64,000 nucleotides of DNA from assembly GCF_004745945.1 (NCBI RefSeq), contig NZ_SRLE01000016.1:57130-121129 (forward strand), written 5' to 3'. Below, in pieces: positions 19,428 to 27,014 of this stretch. The position numbers and the translations under genes are program-made. The notes below the pieces were generated by a model that had not been told where the DNA came from, made no database searches, and was given only the letters and a program-made list of their open reading frames with translations. Position 1 is the stretch's first letter, and the number at the start of each line of letters is the position of its first letter. Source of the DNA: Mangrovimicrobium sediminis. GTDB taxonomy: Bacteria; Pseudomonadota; Gammaproteobacteria; Pseudomonadales; Halieaceae.

Positions 19428-19877
19428 CTATTCGCCGGGCGGGGGAAACGCCTTCTTGAAAGTGAACGCCTGCGGGCCAGGACCCTGCTCACGCATCAGG
19501 GTCAGCCGCTCACCCGCCTCCTCGATGGAGGGCGTATGCCCGGCGGGCACCCACCACAGCACCATGTGCGACTCCGGCATCTTCTGGAACCACTCCTTCT
19601 TGCGACGCAGGATTTCCACGTGGGCGGAGCGGTACACGTAGTCGTGCAGGGCGTCGATCGACTCCCAGACCGAGAGGTTGGCGATGTAGTCGGCACCGAA
19701 GTGATCGATGCCGGTGGCGTCCCCTTCTTCGGTCTGCAAGCGCCAGACAAAACCGGGCGAGGTATCCGCCAGGGCATTGATGCGGTCGAGATTCACAACG
19801 AAATCAATCAGTTGGGGGGAGTCCAGCGGAGCGGACAGCCGGGCGATATTGAGCTGTGCCAGTTGGTGAGTGCTCAC
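19428..19877 (-). CDS. DUF3291-domain protein
   Basis: Predicted 149 residues from the GTG at 19877, which has AGGAA nine bases ahead and puts the conserved HLAQLNIARL-like start (THQLAQLNIARLSAPLDSP) at the N-terminus. An ATG 36 bases further upstream is possible. The domain has the expected FVWRLQTEEGDATGI, NLSVWESIDALHDYVY, RRKKEWFQKM and LWWVPAGHTPSIEEA blocks of this dimeric alpha/beta-barrel-like family. Biochemical function is unknown. The protein is cytoplasmic by sequence. Confidence 0.88.
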   Translation of the reverse strand: MSTHQLAQLNIARLSAPLDSPQLIDFVVNLDRINALADTSPGFVWRLQTEEGDATGIDHFGADYIANLSVWESIDALHDYVYRSAHVEILRRKKEWFQKMPESHMVLWWVPAGHTPSIEEAGERLTLMREQGPGPQAFTFKKAFPPPGE

Positions 19878-20354
19878 ATTAGCGTTTCCTGAACAGAGAA
19901 TAGGTGCGGTCATGCCGCCCGCTGAGCGCCGGTTCGTGAACACTCACAACAGTAGATGGGCCTGGTTCCCCGTGTTTCAAGGGCGATGCGCACACGTCAT
20001 CCCCGACAGCGACCCGATGCGCGGCCATCCCCAGCCCGCGTGATTTCCGCCCTCACCATAAAGTCGCCATTTCCGGGGCCGATACCTCTGAATACGAAAC
20101 CATTTGGCACCGCCGCAAGCGGGCCATTGGGGCAACCATGACTGTCGAATGGGAACAGGGGGCCACACCCCTGAAACATTCTTTCGGGAACTCTGACATG
20201 CATGTAGAACGGCTGAATCACGTATTGCACGGCCCGCGCTCACCCTCAGGAACCCGGTGCGTATCTGGCCGGCGGCGTGACGGCAGCATCCAGGTCCCCG
20301 CCCGGGAATCTCCCCGACATCGCCCCTGCCTCGCCACCACCCTGGAGACTGATC
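19878..20354. other. Intergenic region between DUF3291 and PocR-GGDEF genes
   Basis: No supported gene is seen. The genes on either side are divergent, so their promoters should lie here, but no clear -35/-10 pair or operator was recognised. The open frames crossing it have no ribosome-binding site and no recognisable protein features. Confidence 0.4.
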
Positions 20355-21491
20355 GTGAATCATGCATTTGAGGAGGTTTTCGACATCCCCAAACTCACCG
20401 AGTTGTGCGAGCGCTACACCAAAACCAACGGGGTAGTGACGGCACTGCTGGACCTCGAGGGCAACGTCCACGTAAAAACCGGCTGGCAGGATATCTGTAC
20501 TCGCTTCCACCGGGTCAACGAGGTTTCCGCCAAGCGCTGCACGGAGAGCGACACCTGCCTCGCAGGCCAGCTTGCCGCCGGCAGCAACTACAACGTGTAC
20601 CACTGCAAAAACGGCCTCGTGGACATCGCCGTGCCTATCCACGTGGACGGCGAGCACGTGGCGAATTTCTTTACCGGCCAGTTTTTCTTCGAGGCGCCCA
20701 ACGAGGACTACTTCAGGAAGCAGGGCGAGGAACTCGGCTTTGAACTGATTCCGTACATGGATGCCCTGTCGCGTGTGCCAGTCTTCAAGGAAGAGGACAT
20801 CCGCAAAATTGTCGAATTCCTTTCTGGGCTGGCACAGGTGTTTGGCGAAATGGCCAAGGCAAAACTGGATCTCATGGAGCTTCGCGAGGCAGAGCAAAAG
20901 CAGTTCGAAGAACTGCGCGAGGCCAAGGAGCAAATGGAGCGGCTCGCCATCGAAGATCCGCTCACCGGCCTGAAGAACCGCCGCGAGTTCTCCGCCCGGC
21001 TGGAGAGTGAATTCCACCGCGCCGGCCGCTACCAGCACCCGATGTCACTGGTGATTATCGACGTCGACAATTTCAAGGAGATCAACGATACCCACGGCCA
21101 CGCAGCGGGTGACGAGGTGCTCAAGGCCGTATCCAGGTTGCTGCTTGGCTCCGTGCGCCAGTCCGACCTCGTCGCGCGCATCGGCGGGGACGAATTCTGC
21201 ATCCTCTGCCCGGAGAGCAGCGCGGACGATGTCGAGGGGCTTATGGAGCGTGTATGCAGGGAGATTTCAGAGCTAGAGTTCTGTGTGCACGGGAATGCAT
21301 TCCGGGTGACCTGCAGCTTCGGGCTGGCGGGGTATGTCGGGCTTTGCCGCAACCCGGACGAGTTACTGGTATGCGCAGACAAATCACTCTACGAAGCGAA
21401 ACAGCGCGGCCGCAACTGCGTGGTCAAATACCTGTGCAAGGAATCCGAAAACCTCGAGCTCAAGGTGTTGATGGGGCAGGGAAGGGGCTGA
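20355..21491 (+). CDS. Diguanylate cyclase with N-terminal PocR sensor domain
   Basis: Predicted 378 residues from the GTG at 20355, which follows GGAG by seven bases. Residues 5-165 form a PocR ligand-binding domain: FDIPKLTELCERY, DLEGNVHVKTGW, Cys62 and Cys68, YHCKNGLVDIAVPI and FFTGQFFFEAPNE. A coiled coil at about 165-197 leads to a GGDEF domain with DPLTGLKNRREF, GGDEF at 277-281, and an intact inhibitory I-site RxxD at 268-271. It should make cyclic di-GMP from GTP in the cytoplasm, with PocR sensing a small molecule or using its Cys cluster to bind metal or a hydrocarbon-derived ligand. No transmembrane helix is present. Confidence 0.92.
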   Translation: MNHAFEEVFDIPKLTELCERYTKTNGVVTALLDLEGNVHVKTGWQDICTRFHRVNEVSAKRCTESDTCLAGQLAAGSNYNVYHCKNGLVDIAVPIHVDGEHVANFFTGQFFFEAPNEDYFRKQGEELGFELIPYMDALSRVPVFKEEDIRKIVEFLSGLAQVFGEMAKAKLDLMELREAEQKQFEELREAKEQMERLAIEDPLTGLKNRREFSARLESEFHRAGRYQHPMSLVIIDVDNFKEINDTHGHAAGDEVLKAVSRLLLGSVRQSDLVARIGGDEFCILCPESSADDVEGLMERVCREISELEFCVHGNAFRVTCSFGLAGYVGLCRNPDELLVCADKSLYEAKQRGRNCVVKYLCKESENLELKVLMGQGRG

Positions 21492-21494
21492 CCC

Positions 21495-21866
21495 TCACCC
21501 ACGCGACAGCCGGGCACCGGCCAGGCACGCGACGACGATAGCTACCGCATAGGCCAACGCCTGCGCGGCGAGGTCCACCAGGTTGGAACTGAGAATCTCA
21601 CTGGCCAGGTACTGGTAGGGGAAATATCCGGCCAGGCCCGCGAGGAACACCACGGCCAGGCTGACGTTCCGCTGCAAAAAGCCCACCACCAGTCCGGGGA
21701 GGAAAAGGACCAGTTGGCCGAGAGGCAGCACGCAGAGAAAGGTGACGGCGCCCAGGAGTTGGTCCGTGGACACGTGCTCGAGGGCGTATAGCTCCCGGCG
21801 CAGGAGGCCGGCGGCGCCTGCCAGGAGGATCAACAGGATGGCGAATATCAGGCTTCTGCCGCTCAT
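21495..21866 (-). CDS. Small polytopic membrane protein, unknown
   Basis: Predicted 123 residues with about four transmembrane helices (near 5-22, 38-60, 68-85 and 100-118) and an RRE loop after the first. AGGA lies about 12 bases ahead of ATG 21866. Family not recognised. It converges on the diguanylate cyclase gene with only three bases between the stop codons, so read-through antisense effects are likely unless termination is efficient. Confidence 0.6.
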   Translation of the reverse strand: MSGRSLIFAILLILLAGAAGLLRRELYALEHVSTDQLLGAVTFLCVLPLGQLVLFLPGLVVGFLQRNVSLAVVFLAGLAGYFPYQYLASEILSSNLVDLAAQALAYAVAIVVACLAGARLSRG

Positions 21867-21952
21867 GGGGTTTGGGGTCCTGGTGGGTTGGAGTGGGGCG
21901 GCAACAGTCTACAGCATTCACAACCCCGCGGGTCAGGCTCCTGAACTGGAGA

Positions 21953-21978
21953 GGGGTCAGAGTCACGACTCTGACCCC
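21953..21978. repeat. 26-bp perfect palindrome, GGGGTCAGAGTC type
   Basis: Two 12-base arms (GGGGTCAGAGTC and its complement) flank a 2-base centre with no mismatch. It shares GGGGTCAGA with the larger repeat at 9708-9797. This is the pattern of REP-like elements spread by REP-associated tyrosine transposases. No such transposase is in the window. Confidence 0.8.
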
Positions 21979-22050
21979 GGTTTCGCCCACCCCGACTCTA
22001 GCCCAGAGAAAGAACAGAGGTGCTACTCTGTCCACCAACCGCTCGCATCG

Positions 22051-22350
22051 CTAAACGGAGGGCACCATCTGGTAGACTCTTACAATGAGAGCCAGCGGGG
22101 GAACAACTGCCACTAGCGCCAACACCGACACCAGAACCTGCTTCCAACAAACAAGTTTGTAGATTCCCGTAACGACAGCGGCAATCCAGGCCAGGAAGCC
22201 AATCAGACCGATCGGGAGTGCGATTGTCGCTACTACCACCTTCGGCAGACCCAGCGCGAACAGAACACCAAACGCAAGATACATAAGCGGAATCAACAAC
22301 CAGCCAGTAAGGGCGAGCAGCAAGGGATTTCCGATGATTTTCTTAAGCAT
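22051..22350 (-). CDS. Small membrane protein, unknown
   Basis: Predicted 99 residues with three hydrophobic helices (about 8-34, 36-62 and 70-92). The first coding region of an AT-richer stretch. No clear ribosome-binding site precedes ATG 22350, and no family was recognised. It could be a cassette-like acquired gene, but no attC site is recognisable beside it. Confidence 0.5.
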   Translation of the reverse strand: MLKKIIGNPLLLALTGWLLIPLMYLAFGVLFALGLPKVVVATIALPIGLIGFLAWIAAVVTGIYKLVCWKQVLVSVLALVAVVPPLALIVRVYQMVPSV

Positions 22351-22422
22351 GGAAACTCGGCAGCAATCCTGAACGTGACACCTCGTTACGGCATGAAAAG
22401 CGATGCCTACCGCGAAGTTCTG

Positions 22423-22866
22423 TCACTGGGAAGCGCGCTTCAAATATTCCTTCCAAACGAATCCACCAAAGGTAGCAAATCCATAGACGTGGTCAGCGTC
22501 CAGGAAGTAAAAGCGGTCGATGGAATTGTCATCCACTTCGTAGACCTCCATCACGAATAGCGGACCCTGCTGGTGAGAATAAACGACCTCCATGGCGTAT
22601 GGACCGGCCACATTACCATTCGACCAAAGGTTTTCCCTGGTTTCCTGGGTCAACCTGAACTTCACGTTTCTTCCGCAGGGGCCGTCTCTGTAGCAAGCCA
22701 CCAGATGTTCCGGAGCGCCTTCTGTGCTCTCCAGTTCAGCGAGTGTCTTCTCGTGGTCGAATTCCCAGATACCTGGCAGCCAGCTTTCGTCTGCTGTAAC
22801 GCCACAGGACGCAATCACAAGGGATATAGCGACAGCTTTCGGGAAGAGAGAGTTAACTGAACTCAT
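22423..22866 (-). CDS. Secreted or periplasmic protein, unknown (lipocalin-like start)
   Basis: Predicted 147 residues. A signal sequence (FPKAVAISLVIASCGVTADE) is followed by LPGIWEFDHEKTLAELE, the kind of GxW-containing opening seen in small lipocalin-like exported proteins. Cys pairs (ACYRDGPC) probably form a disulfide. The Cys in the signal region (IASCG) could instead be a lipobox. It begins three bases after the stop of the upstream small membrane protein, so the two form an operon. Function unknown. Confidence 0.6.
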   Translation of the reverse strand: MSSVNSLFPKAVAISLVIASCGVTADESWLPGIWEFDHEKTLAELESTEGAPEHLVACYRDGPCGRNVKFRLTQETRENLWSNGNVAGPYAMEVVYSHQQGPLFVMEVYEVDDNSIDRFYFLDADHVYGFATFGGFVWKEYLKRASQ

Positions 22867-22869
22867 CAG

Positions 22870-23142
22870 TCATCCCGGGTTCTCATCGTCACTGTCTCGC
22901 CGCTTGACACGCAGGTAGCGAACAATGGAACTGTGACCCGTAACACCATAGAAGCCAAAATAGCAGGCCATTAGAATCATGCCCACCATGTTGTGTGTTT
23001 CAATCGGCGCGCCGTCTTCAATTGAGCGCCAGGCCTCGGAAACACAAAAGAGCAAGAGGCATGCGCATAGTAGAAATCCGAGAAATCTGAGAGTACTCAA
23101 TGGGAAGAGACTACCGGATTTACCAAGAATATCCATACGCAC
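22870..23142 (-). CDS. Small two-helix membrane protein, unknown
   Basis: Predicted 90 residues from a GTG at 23142, or 88 from the ATG at 23136; neither has a good ribosome-binding site. Hydrophobic helices fall at about 17-37 and 50-66, followed by a charged tail (RVKRRDSDDENPG). Not recognised. It is the first gene of a pair with the downstream exported protein, three bases apart. Confidence 0.55.
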   Translation of the reverse strand: MRMDILGKSGSLFPLSTLRFLGFLLCACLLLFCVSEAWRSIEDGAPIETHNMVGMILMACYFGFYGVTGHSSIVRYLRVKRRDSDDENPG

Positions 23143-23191
23143 ACATTAAGAACAAAATACTCAGCTTTCACGCTCTGTGGAACGAGGATAT

Positions 23192-23941
23192 TCACCCGCT
23201 AACCTTCAAGGATTCTCCCGTCATATGACGGGCCGCCGGTGACCCGAGGAACAAAGCCACATCCGCAACATCCTCGGCAACCGCGACTCGCTGCAGCGTG
23301 CCGGACTGACTGACGCGCTCGCGCATCTTCTCGATACCACCGGGCGGCGCCTGCTTCTGGAACCACTCCGTATCGATGAACCCGGGGCAGATGTTATTGA
23401 CGCGGATGCGCGGCCCCATCTCACGCGCCAGCCACTGGCCAAGTGCGATCATGCCGGCCTTGGAGGCAGTGTAGGAGGGTGAGGTGCCGATACCGGAGAG
23501 CCCTGCCACAGAGGCCGTGTTGACGATGGCGGCACGGTCCGAGGCTTCAAGCAGCGGACGCGCTGCCCTGGCCATCTGGAATGCGCCGATGACATTTACG
23601 CGATAGTCGTAGAGGAAGTCTTCGGCGGTGTAGGAGTTGAAGTCGCCGTCGCGGGCTACACCGGCGTTGTTGAACAGGGCGTCGATTCGACCGTAGGGTT
23701 GGGCAGAGGCGATGATTTTCTGGCAGTCGTCCTCTTCGGCTACGTTACCCTGGACGACTATTGCTTCGGCGCCGGCGGAGCGAACCATTTCTGCGGTTTG
23801 TTCTGCAGGGGCGGGGTTGTTGGCGTAGTTGATGACTACCGCGAGCGCGCCAGTGTTGGCGGCGCCAGAAGCTATGGCTCGGCCCAGGCCTGTAGACGCC
23901 CCGGTTACGACCACTACACTCTTCTTGTACGAAACTGGCAT
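23192..23941 (-). CDS. Short-chain dehydrogenase/reductase (SDR), FabG-like
   Basis: Predicted 249 residues of the classical SDR fold. TGASTGLG at 13-20 binds the dinucleotide, NNAGVARDG is present, the catalytic Ser lies in NTASVAG, and YTASK supplies Tyr and Lys; CPGFIDTEW and TGESLKVSG complete the family pattern. The Rossmann strand ends VINYAN, without a strong NADP Arg. GGAAG lies close ahead of ATG 23941. The substrate is unknown. It is more GC-rich than the small genes beside it, so it may be ancestral chromosome between acquired pieces. Confidence 0.9.
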   Translation of the reverse strand: MPVSYKKSVVVVTGASTGLGRAIASGAANTGALAVVINYANNPAPAEQTAEMVRSAGAEAIVVQGNVAEEDDCQKIIASAQPYGRIDALFNNAGVARDGDFNSYTAEDFLYDYRVNVIGAFQMARAARPLLEASDRAAIVNTASVAGLSGIGTSPSYTASKAGMIALGQWLAREMGPRIRVNNICPGFIDTEWFQKQAPPGGIEKMRERVSQSGTLQRVAVAEDVADVALFLGSPAARHMTGESLKVSG

Positions 23942-24188
23942 TGAGCTTCCATCGTATGTTGCGTTTCCAGCAGGGACTCCATGAGAGCCAACTGCTAAAA
24001 CGATTCCAGATATCTATTTGTATAGCGGCAGCCGAAGGGTGTCCTCAAGCGTGCCGCCGACACTCATGCGCGATGCAAGCTCCGCACATGCCGGCCTCAG
24101 TAGAGGCGAAACGCGGCGGAACGGAGGTACGACCGCTACATGCGGGGGCAATAGCGGTTCGCTCCTGCGGCATCACAAAGACACGAAT

Positions 24189-24638
24189 TCATCGATTTGC
24201 CTCGTAGTAAAGATAGCCAACATGGACCGCTGGTACTACAGCAGGCGCTCCGAGCGCAAACAGCCCGGAAAGCTCTGAATGAGGCAAAAATCGGACAATG
24301 GACTGCTCCCACCCCCTACTCCCCCCAAAAACCACCTCGCCTGCGCCGAACAATACAATCAATACTGATACGCTATATAAAAGAATGAATCCTACCCAAT
24401 CAGGCCTCTTGAGGGCCGCAGACCCCGTCTTCAAATATCGGACCAAACTCACAGATACCGAGGATAACGATGCCATACAAACCAGAAAGGGCAGGGCAAT
24501 GAACAGAAATACGCCGGACTCTCCAATAGTGGTGAAAATCAGCCCTGCACTCGGGACCGCAATAAGTACGGAGAGAACGCATAGAGGAACTAGAAGAATG
24601 ATTCCTTCAGCCCATAAAATTTGGCGTCCAATCCTCAA
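24189..24638 (-). CDS. Four-helix membrane protein, unknown, possible last cassette
   Basis: Predicted 149 residues from a TTG at 24638; no ATG lies near the N-terminus in this frame and no ribosome-binding site is obvious, so the start is uncertain. Helices are predicted at about 10-32, 42-60, 82-103 and 120-145. Family not recognised. It is on the same strand as the cassette array and has similar AT-rich composition. The gap to the next gene (24639-24707) contains a GC-rich partly symmetrical sequence that might be a decayed attC. Confidence 0.5.
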   Translation of the reverse strand: MRIGRQILWAEGIILLVPLCVLSVLIAVPSAGLIFTTIGESGVFLFIALPFLVCMASLSSVSVSLVRYLKTGSAALKRPDWVGFILLYSVSVLIVLFGAGEVVFGGSRGWEQSIVRFLPHSELSGLFALGAPAVVPAVHVGYLYYEANR

Positions 24639-24707
24639 GGTACATCACGCCTAAGGCTGCGGCGTGTGAGCGGCTCCCGCGTGAAGCGCCCTTGCTGCAT
24701 TGACTCG

Positions 24708-25100
24708 CTAAGCATAATCCGCGCTCCACGTGATGCCAGATATCGACTGATTTTCCTCCAGCACCGACGCGACACCCTCAAGAAGCGCGGACGCGGCCTC
24801 AGTAGGAGCCTTGTTCCGGCCAAAGATACCCTTGGCTCTTGGAGAGAGATAAATGCGCCGCCGGTCTACGCCGTCTGGATCGTTTCCACAGCAACGCCAA
24901 TACTCGTTGTCCTCAACAACGTACTCGATAAACCAGCCCCAATCTTCGATATTCGGATAGGTAGTCTCTATACCAATCTTGGCCAGTTCCTGGCAGAGCC
25001 ACCACGCCAGTTCTGCACCGTAGACTTGTGGACTGACTTGAGCATCTTCAGAAAGAACGGGTCGAAAGATATCGGATGTGAATTCTACGCACGTATTCAT
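24708..25100 (-). CDS. Compact cassette-encoded protein of unknown function
   Basis: Predicted 130 residues. The start at 25100 lies eight bases past the GTTAAGC core of the preceding attC, which is typical for cassette genes. The upstream in-frame ATG at 25205 would run through the attC and is rejected. The sequence is acidic and aromatic-rich: EDAQVSPQVYGAELAWWLCQ, then YPNIEDWGWFIEYV and WRCCGNDPDG. It appears soluble, with no signal peptide or membrane helix. The family is not known to me. Being downstream of the nuclease/helicase module, an accessory or immunity role is possible but unproved. Confidence 0.7.
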   Translation of the reverse strand: MNTCVEFTSDIFRPVLSEDAQVSPQVYGAELAWWLCQELAKIGIETTYPNIEDWGWFIEYVVEDNEYWRCCGNDPDGVDRRRIYLSPRAKGIFGRNKAPTEAASALLEGVASVLEENQSISGITWSADYA

Positions 25101-25108
25101 CGGAGTAT

Positions 25109-25180
25109 GCTTAACGCCGCGCTCTGCGGCAAATTTGGAGCGGAGCGCAAAATTTGTCAGACAGCAGCGCCTTGTTATAC
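25109..25180 (-). other. attC recombination site D
   Basis: Read on the minus strand, a 72-base site opens with GTATAAC and ends with the consensus core GTTAAGC (GTTRRRY). GCGCT-type L boxes pair inside, and CAAATTT/AAATTTG forms a perfect 7-bp central stem with a 13-base loop. It lies between the helicase gene and the 130-residue gene. Confidence 0.85.
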
Positions 25181-25247
25181 GGTGCCTGCATCTGAATCTA
25201 ATCATACAATTTGTCCAAACGCGTTACTCCATTCTACGCTTTGTCGA

Positions 25248-27014
25248 TTAAAGACGATGAGGGCCGATAATTGGGCACTGTGGGAATACAGGTTCAAGTA
25301 TTAACGTGTGATATTTCGCTCTAGTAACCGCAACACGTAATATTTTCCGGCTTCGTCGGTAAGGGGGTGTATCACCCCACCAGACGAAAGAAGACTCAAG
25401 TGTTTGTCCGTTGTGCCGCCCCTCTCGTACAACAATAACACCATCAAATTGCTTACCTTTGGATTTATGGATCGTCATTACTTGGATGCCCGGCGGGTCA
25501 TCAACTCCGTTTAAGATCTGATCTTGTGCCAATGCTGTATCAAGCACTTCTCTTGCGTTAGTGTACTGACCATCCCGCATCCATACGCTCCCTAGGCCGG
25601 CGCTTATACGGCGCCCCCGGTTAAAGGCAACCAAATAGTCTAAATTTCGAGCGACCTCAATCAAATCCTTATCTTGTGTCTTACGAAGCTCTCTTTTAAC
25701 GAAATTCCAGTCCTTCGCTGGATCTCCCTCCAAGCTATTAGATCTCATGGAATCTATAAGACCGAGCACATTTTGAACAAAGCCGGCATTGGAAACTTTA
25801 CCCGACTTAACTTTTGCAGCCCACGCTAGCCACTTAGTGGCCGATGCCCGTCCCGCTGCCTTTTTTGCTGACGCTAACAACTCTAGCGCACAAGCTAAAT
25901 CACTCAGTCGACTGGACTCTAATTTTGGTTCCAATAGAAAAGCGGCGAATCTGGCGTTTAATATCGCCTCAGCTTCGTCAAAAGCAAGACTGTGTCGTAC
26001 TGGTTTTTCCTCAGAATTTAAAGCTGCTGAAATTCTTGCCGCTGATGCTCCAGAATGCGTCAGTATTGCAATGCTTCTCGCGTATGATCCTGTAGATTTG
26101 CGGATGGTGCGATGCAACATACCAAGGGACATTCTGAGAACAATATTTTGACCCCGAGTCTTAGGGTTATAAGATAAAGATGAGATTCCAGCGTAGGGTG
26201 CTCCTCTTACGTTTCCTAAAAGGATATCCTGACCAAACACAGCAATCTCAGTTCCTGAACTTCGATGGTTCTGAGTTCCTAAATCAATCTCAAGGGGATT
26301 TAAAGCAGCCTTTATTGCCAGTATTCTTTCTGGACCCACACCGGGAAGGTGGTCAAATATTTGTTGTTCCAAATCGGCCAAGCAAATAATCTGGCTGTTT
26401 CTTGATAAGAATTCGATACATTTCCAAGCTTCTGGCCCGGTATCTTGAGCTTCATCCACAATGATAAGTGGATACTTCTTTGAAACAAGATCTCTTATGT
26501 GCTCGCTTCTTTCAATTAGACCCAACGCATTCCCTGAAAAAAGATCAAACGCAATCAGGCCATCTTCCAAGAACAGTCGCTGACGCTCATTGAGCCAACT
26601 CACCCAATCTGGATTATTTTCATTTCGATCCTTCTTTTTGATCGAACCATAATGGATTTTTTCGTCTGAAGGCAGGAGTATTTTTATTTTCTTTGGGGCG
26701 CCAATGAGATATCCATGCGTGGAAATTAGCGACCAAAAAAAGGAATGGAACGTTTGCATACTCAGCATAGTCCGTTGCTCTTTTGGAACTTGCTGCCGCA
26801 TGGCCTCACCAACGCGCGCAACAGCAGCTCTAGAAAAGCTAAGGAATAATACAGATTGCCAATCTTCCATCCCCGAAGTGATTCGAGCAATTGCTTTCTT
26901 TAGTGCAATTGTCGTTTTGCCACTACCAGGGCCACCAATCACTAACGCATGACCGGAGCAATTCAAAAGACTTTGACGAAGCTGGCAAATTTCCAAGCCC
27001 TCGTTCTGACTCAA
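25248..27014 (-). CDS. UvrD/Rep-type superfamily 1 helicase, Gabija GajB-like
   Basis: Predicted 588 residues. The start is a TTG overlapping the upstream stop codon (TTGA), so translation is coupled to the OLD nuclease. Helicase motifs: Walker A GGPGSGKTT 27-35, motif Ia FLSFSRAA, motif II VDEAQD 186-191, motif III near ICLADLEQQIF, motif V TIHKSKGKQF and motif VI VAVTRAKYH. An OLD-family ATPase-nuclease followed by a UvrD-like helicase is the defining gene order of the Gabija anti-phage system. GajB proteins are usually nearer 500 residues, so this one is somewhat long. Assignment to Gabija is inference from order and motifs. Confidence 0.85.
   Translation of the reverse strand: MSQNEGLEICQLRQSLLNCSGHALVIGGPGSGKTTIALKKAIARITSGMEDWQSVLFLSFSRAAVARVGEAMRQQVPKEQRTMLSMQTFHSFFWSLISTHGYLIGAPKKIKILLPSDEKIHYGSIKKKDRNENNPDWVSWLNERQRLFLEDGLIAFDLFSGNALGLIERSEHIRDLVSKKYPLIIVDEAQDTGPEAWKCIEFLSRNSQIICLADLEQQIFDHLPGVGPERILAIKAALNPLEIDLGTQNHRSSGTEIAVFGQDILLGNVRGAPYAGISSLSYNPKTRGQNIVLRMSLGMLHRTIRKSTGSYARSIAILTHSGASAARISAALNSEEKPVRHSLAFDEAEAILNARFAAFLLEPKLESSRLSDLACALELLASAKKAAGRASATKWLAWAAKVKSGKVSNAGFVQNVLGLIDSMRSNSLEGDPAKDWNFVKRELRKTQDKDLIEVARNLDYLVAFNRGRRISAGLGSVWMRDGQYTNAREVLDTALAQDQILNGVDDPPGIQVMTIHKSKGKQFDGVIVVREGRHNGQTLESSFVWWGDTPPYRRSRKILRVAVTRAKYHTLILEPVFPQCPIIGPHRL

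Noticed and set aside
19977..21038. Minus-strand open frame of 353 codons overlapping the PocR-GGDEF gene
   Set aside because: Antisense to clear PocR and GGDEF motifs, with no ribosome-binding site or recognisable domain.
24641..24710. Possible fifth attC between the 130-residue gene and the membrane protein
   Set aside because: GCTTAGC resembles an R box, but the opposite end reads GTGATGT and the inner sequences do not pair well as L boxes. Too degenerate to list as a site.
24621..25304. Plus-strand open frame of 227 codons inside the cassette array
   Set aside because: It crosses attC D and is antisense to the 130-residue gene, which has the array strand and a start next to a core site.
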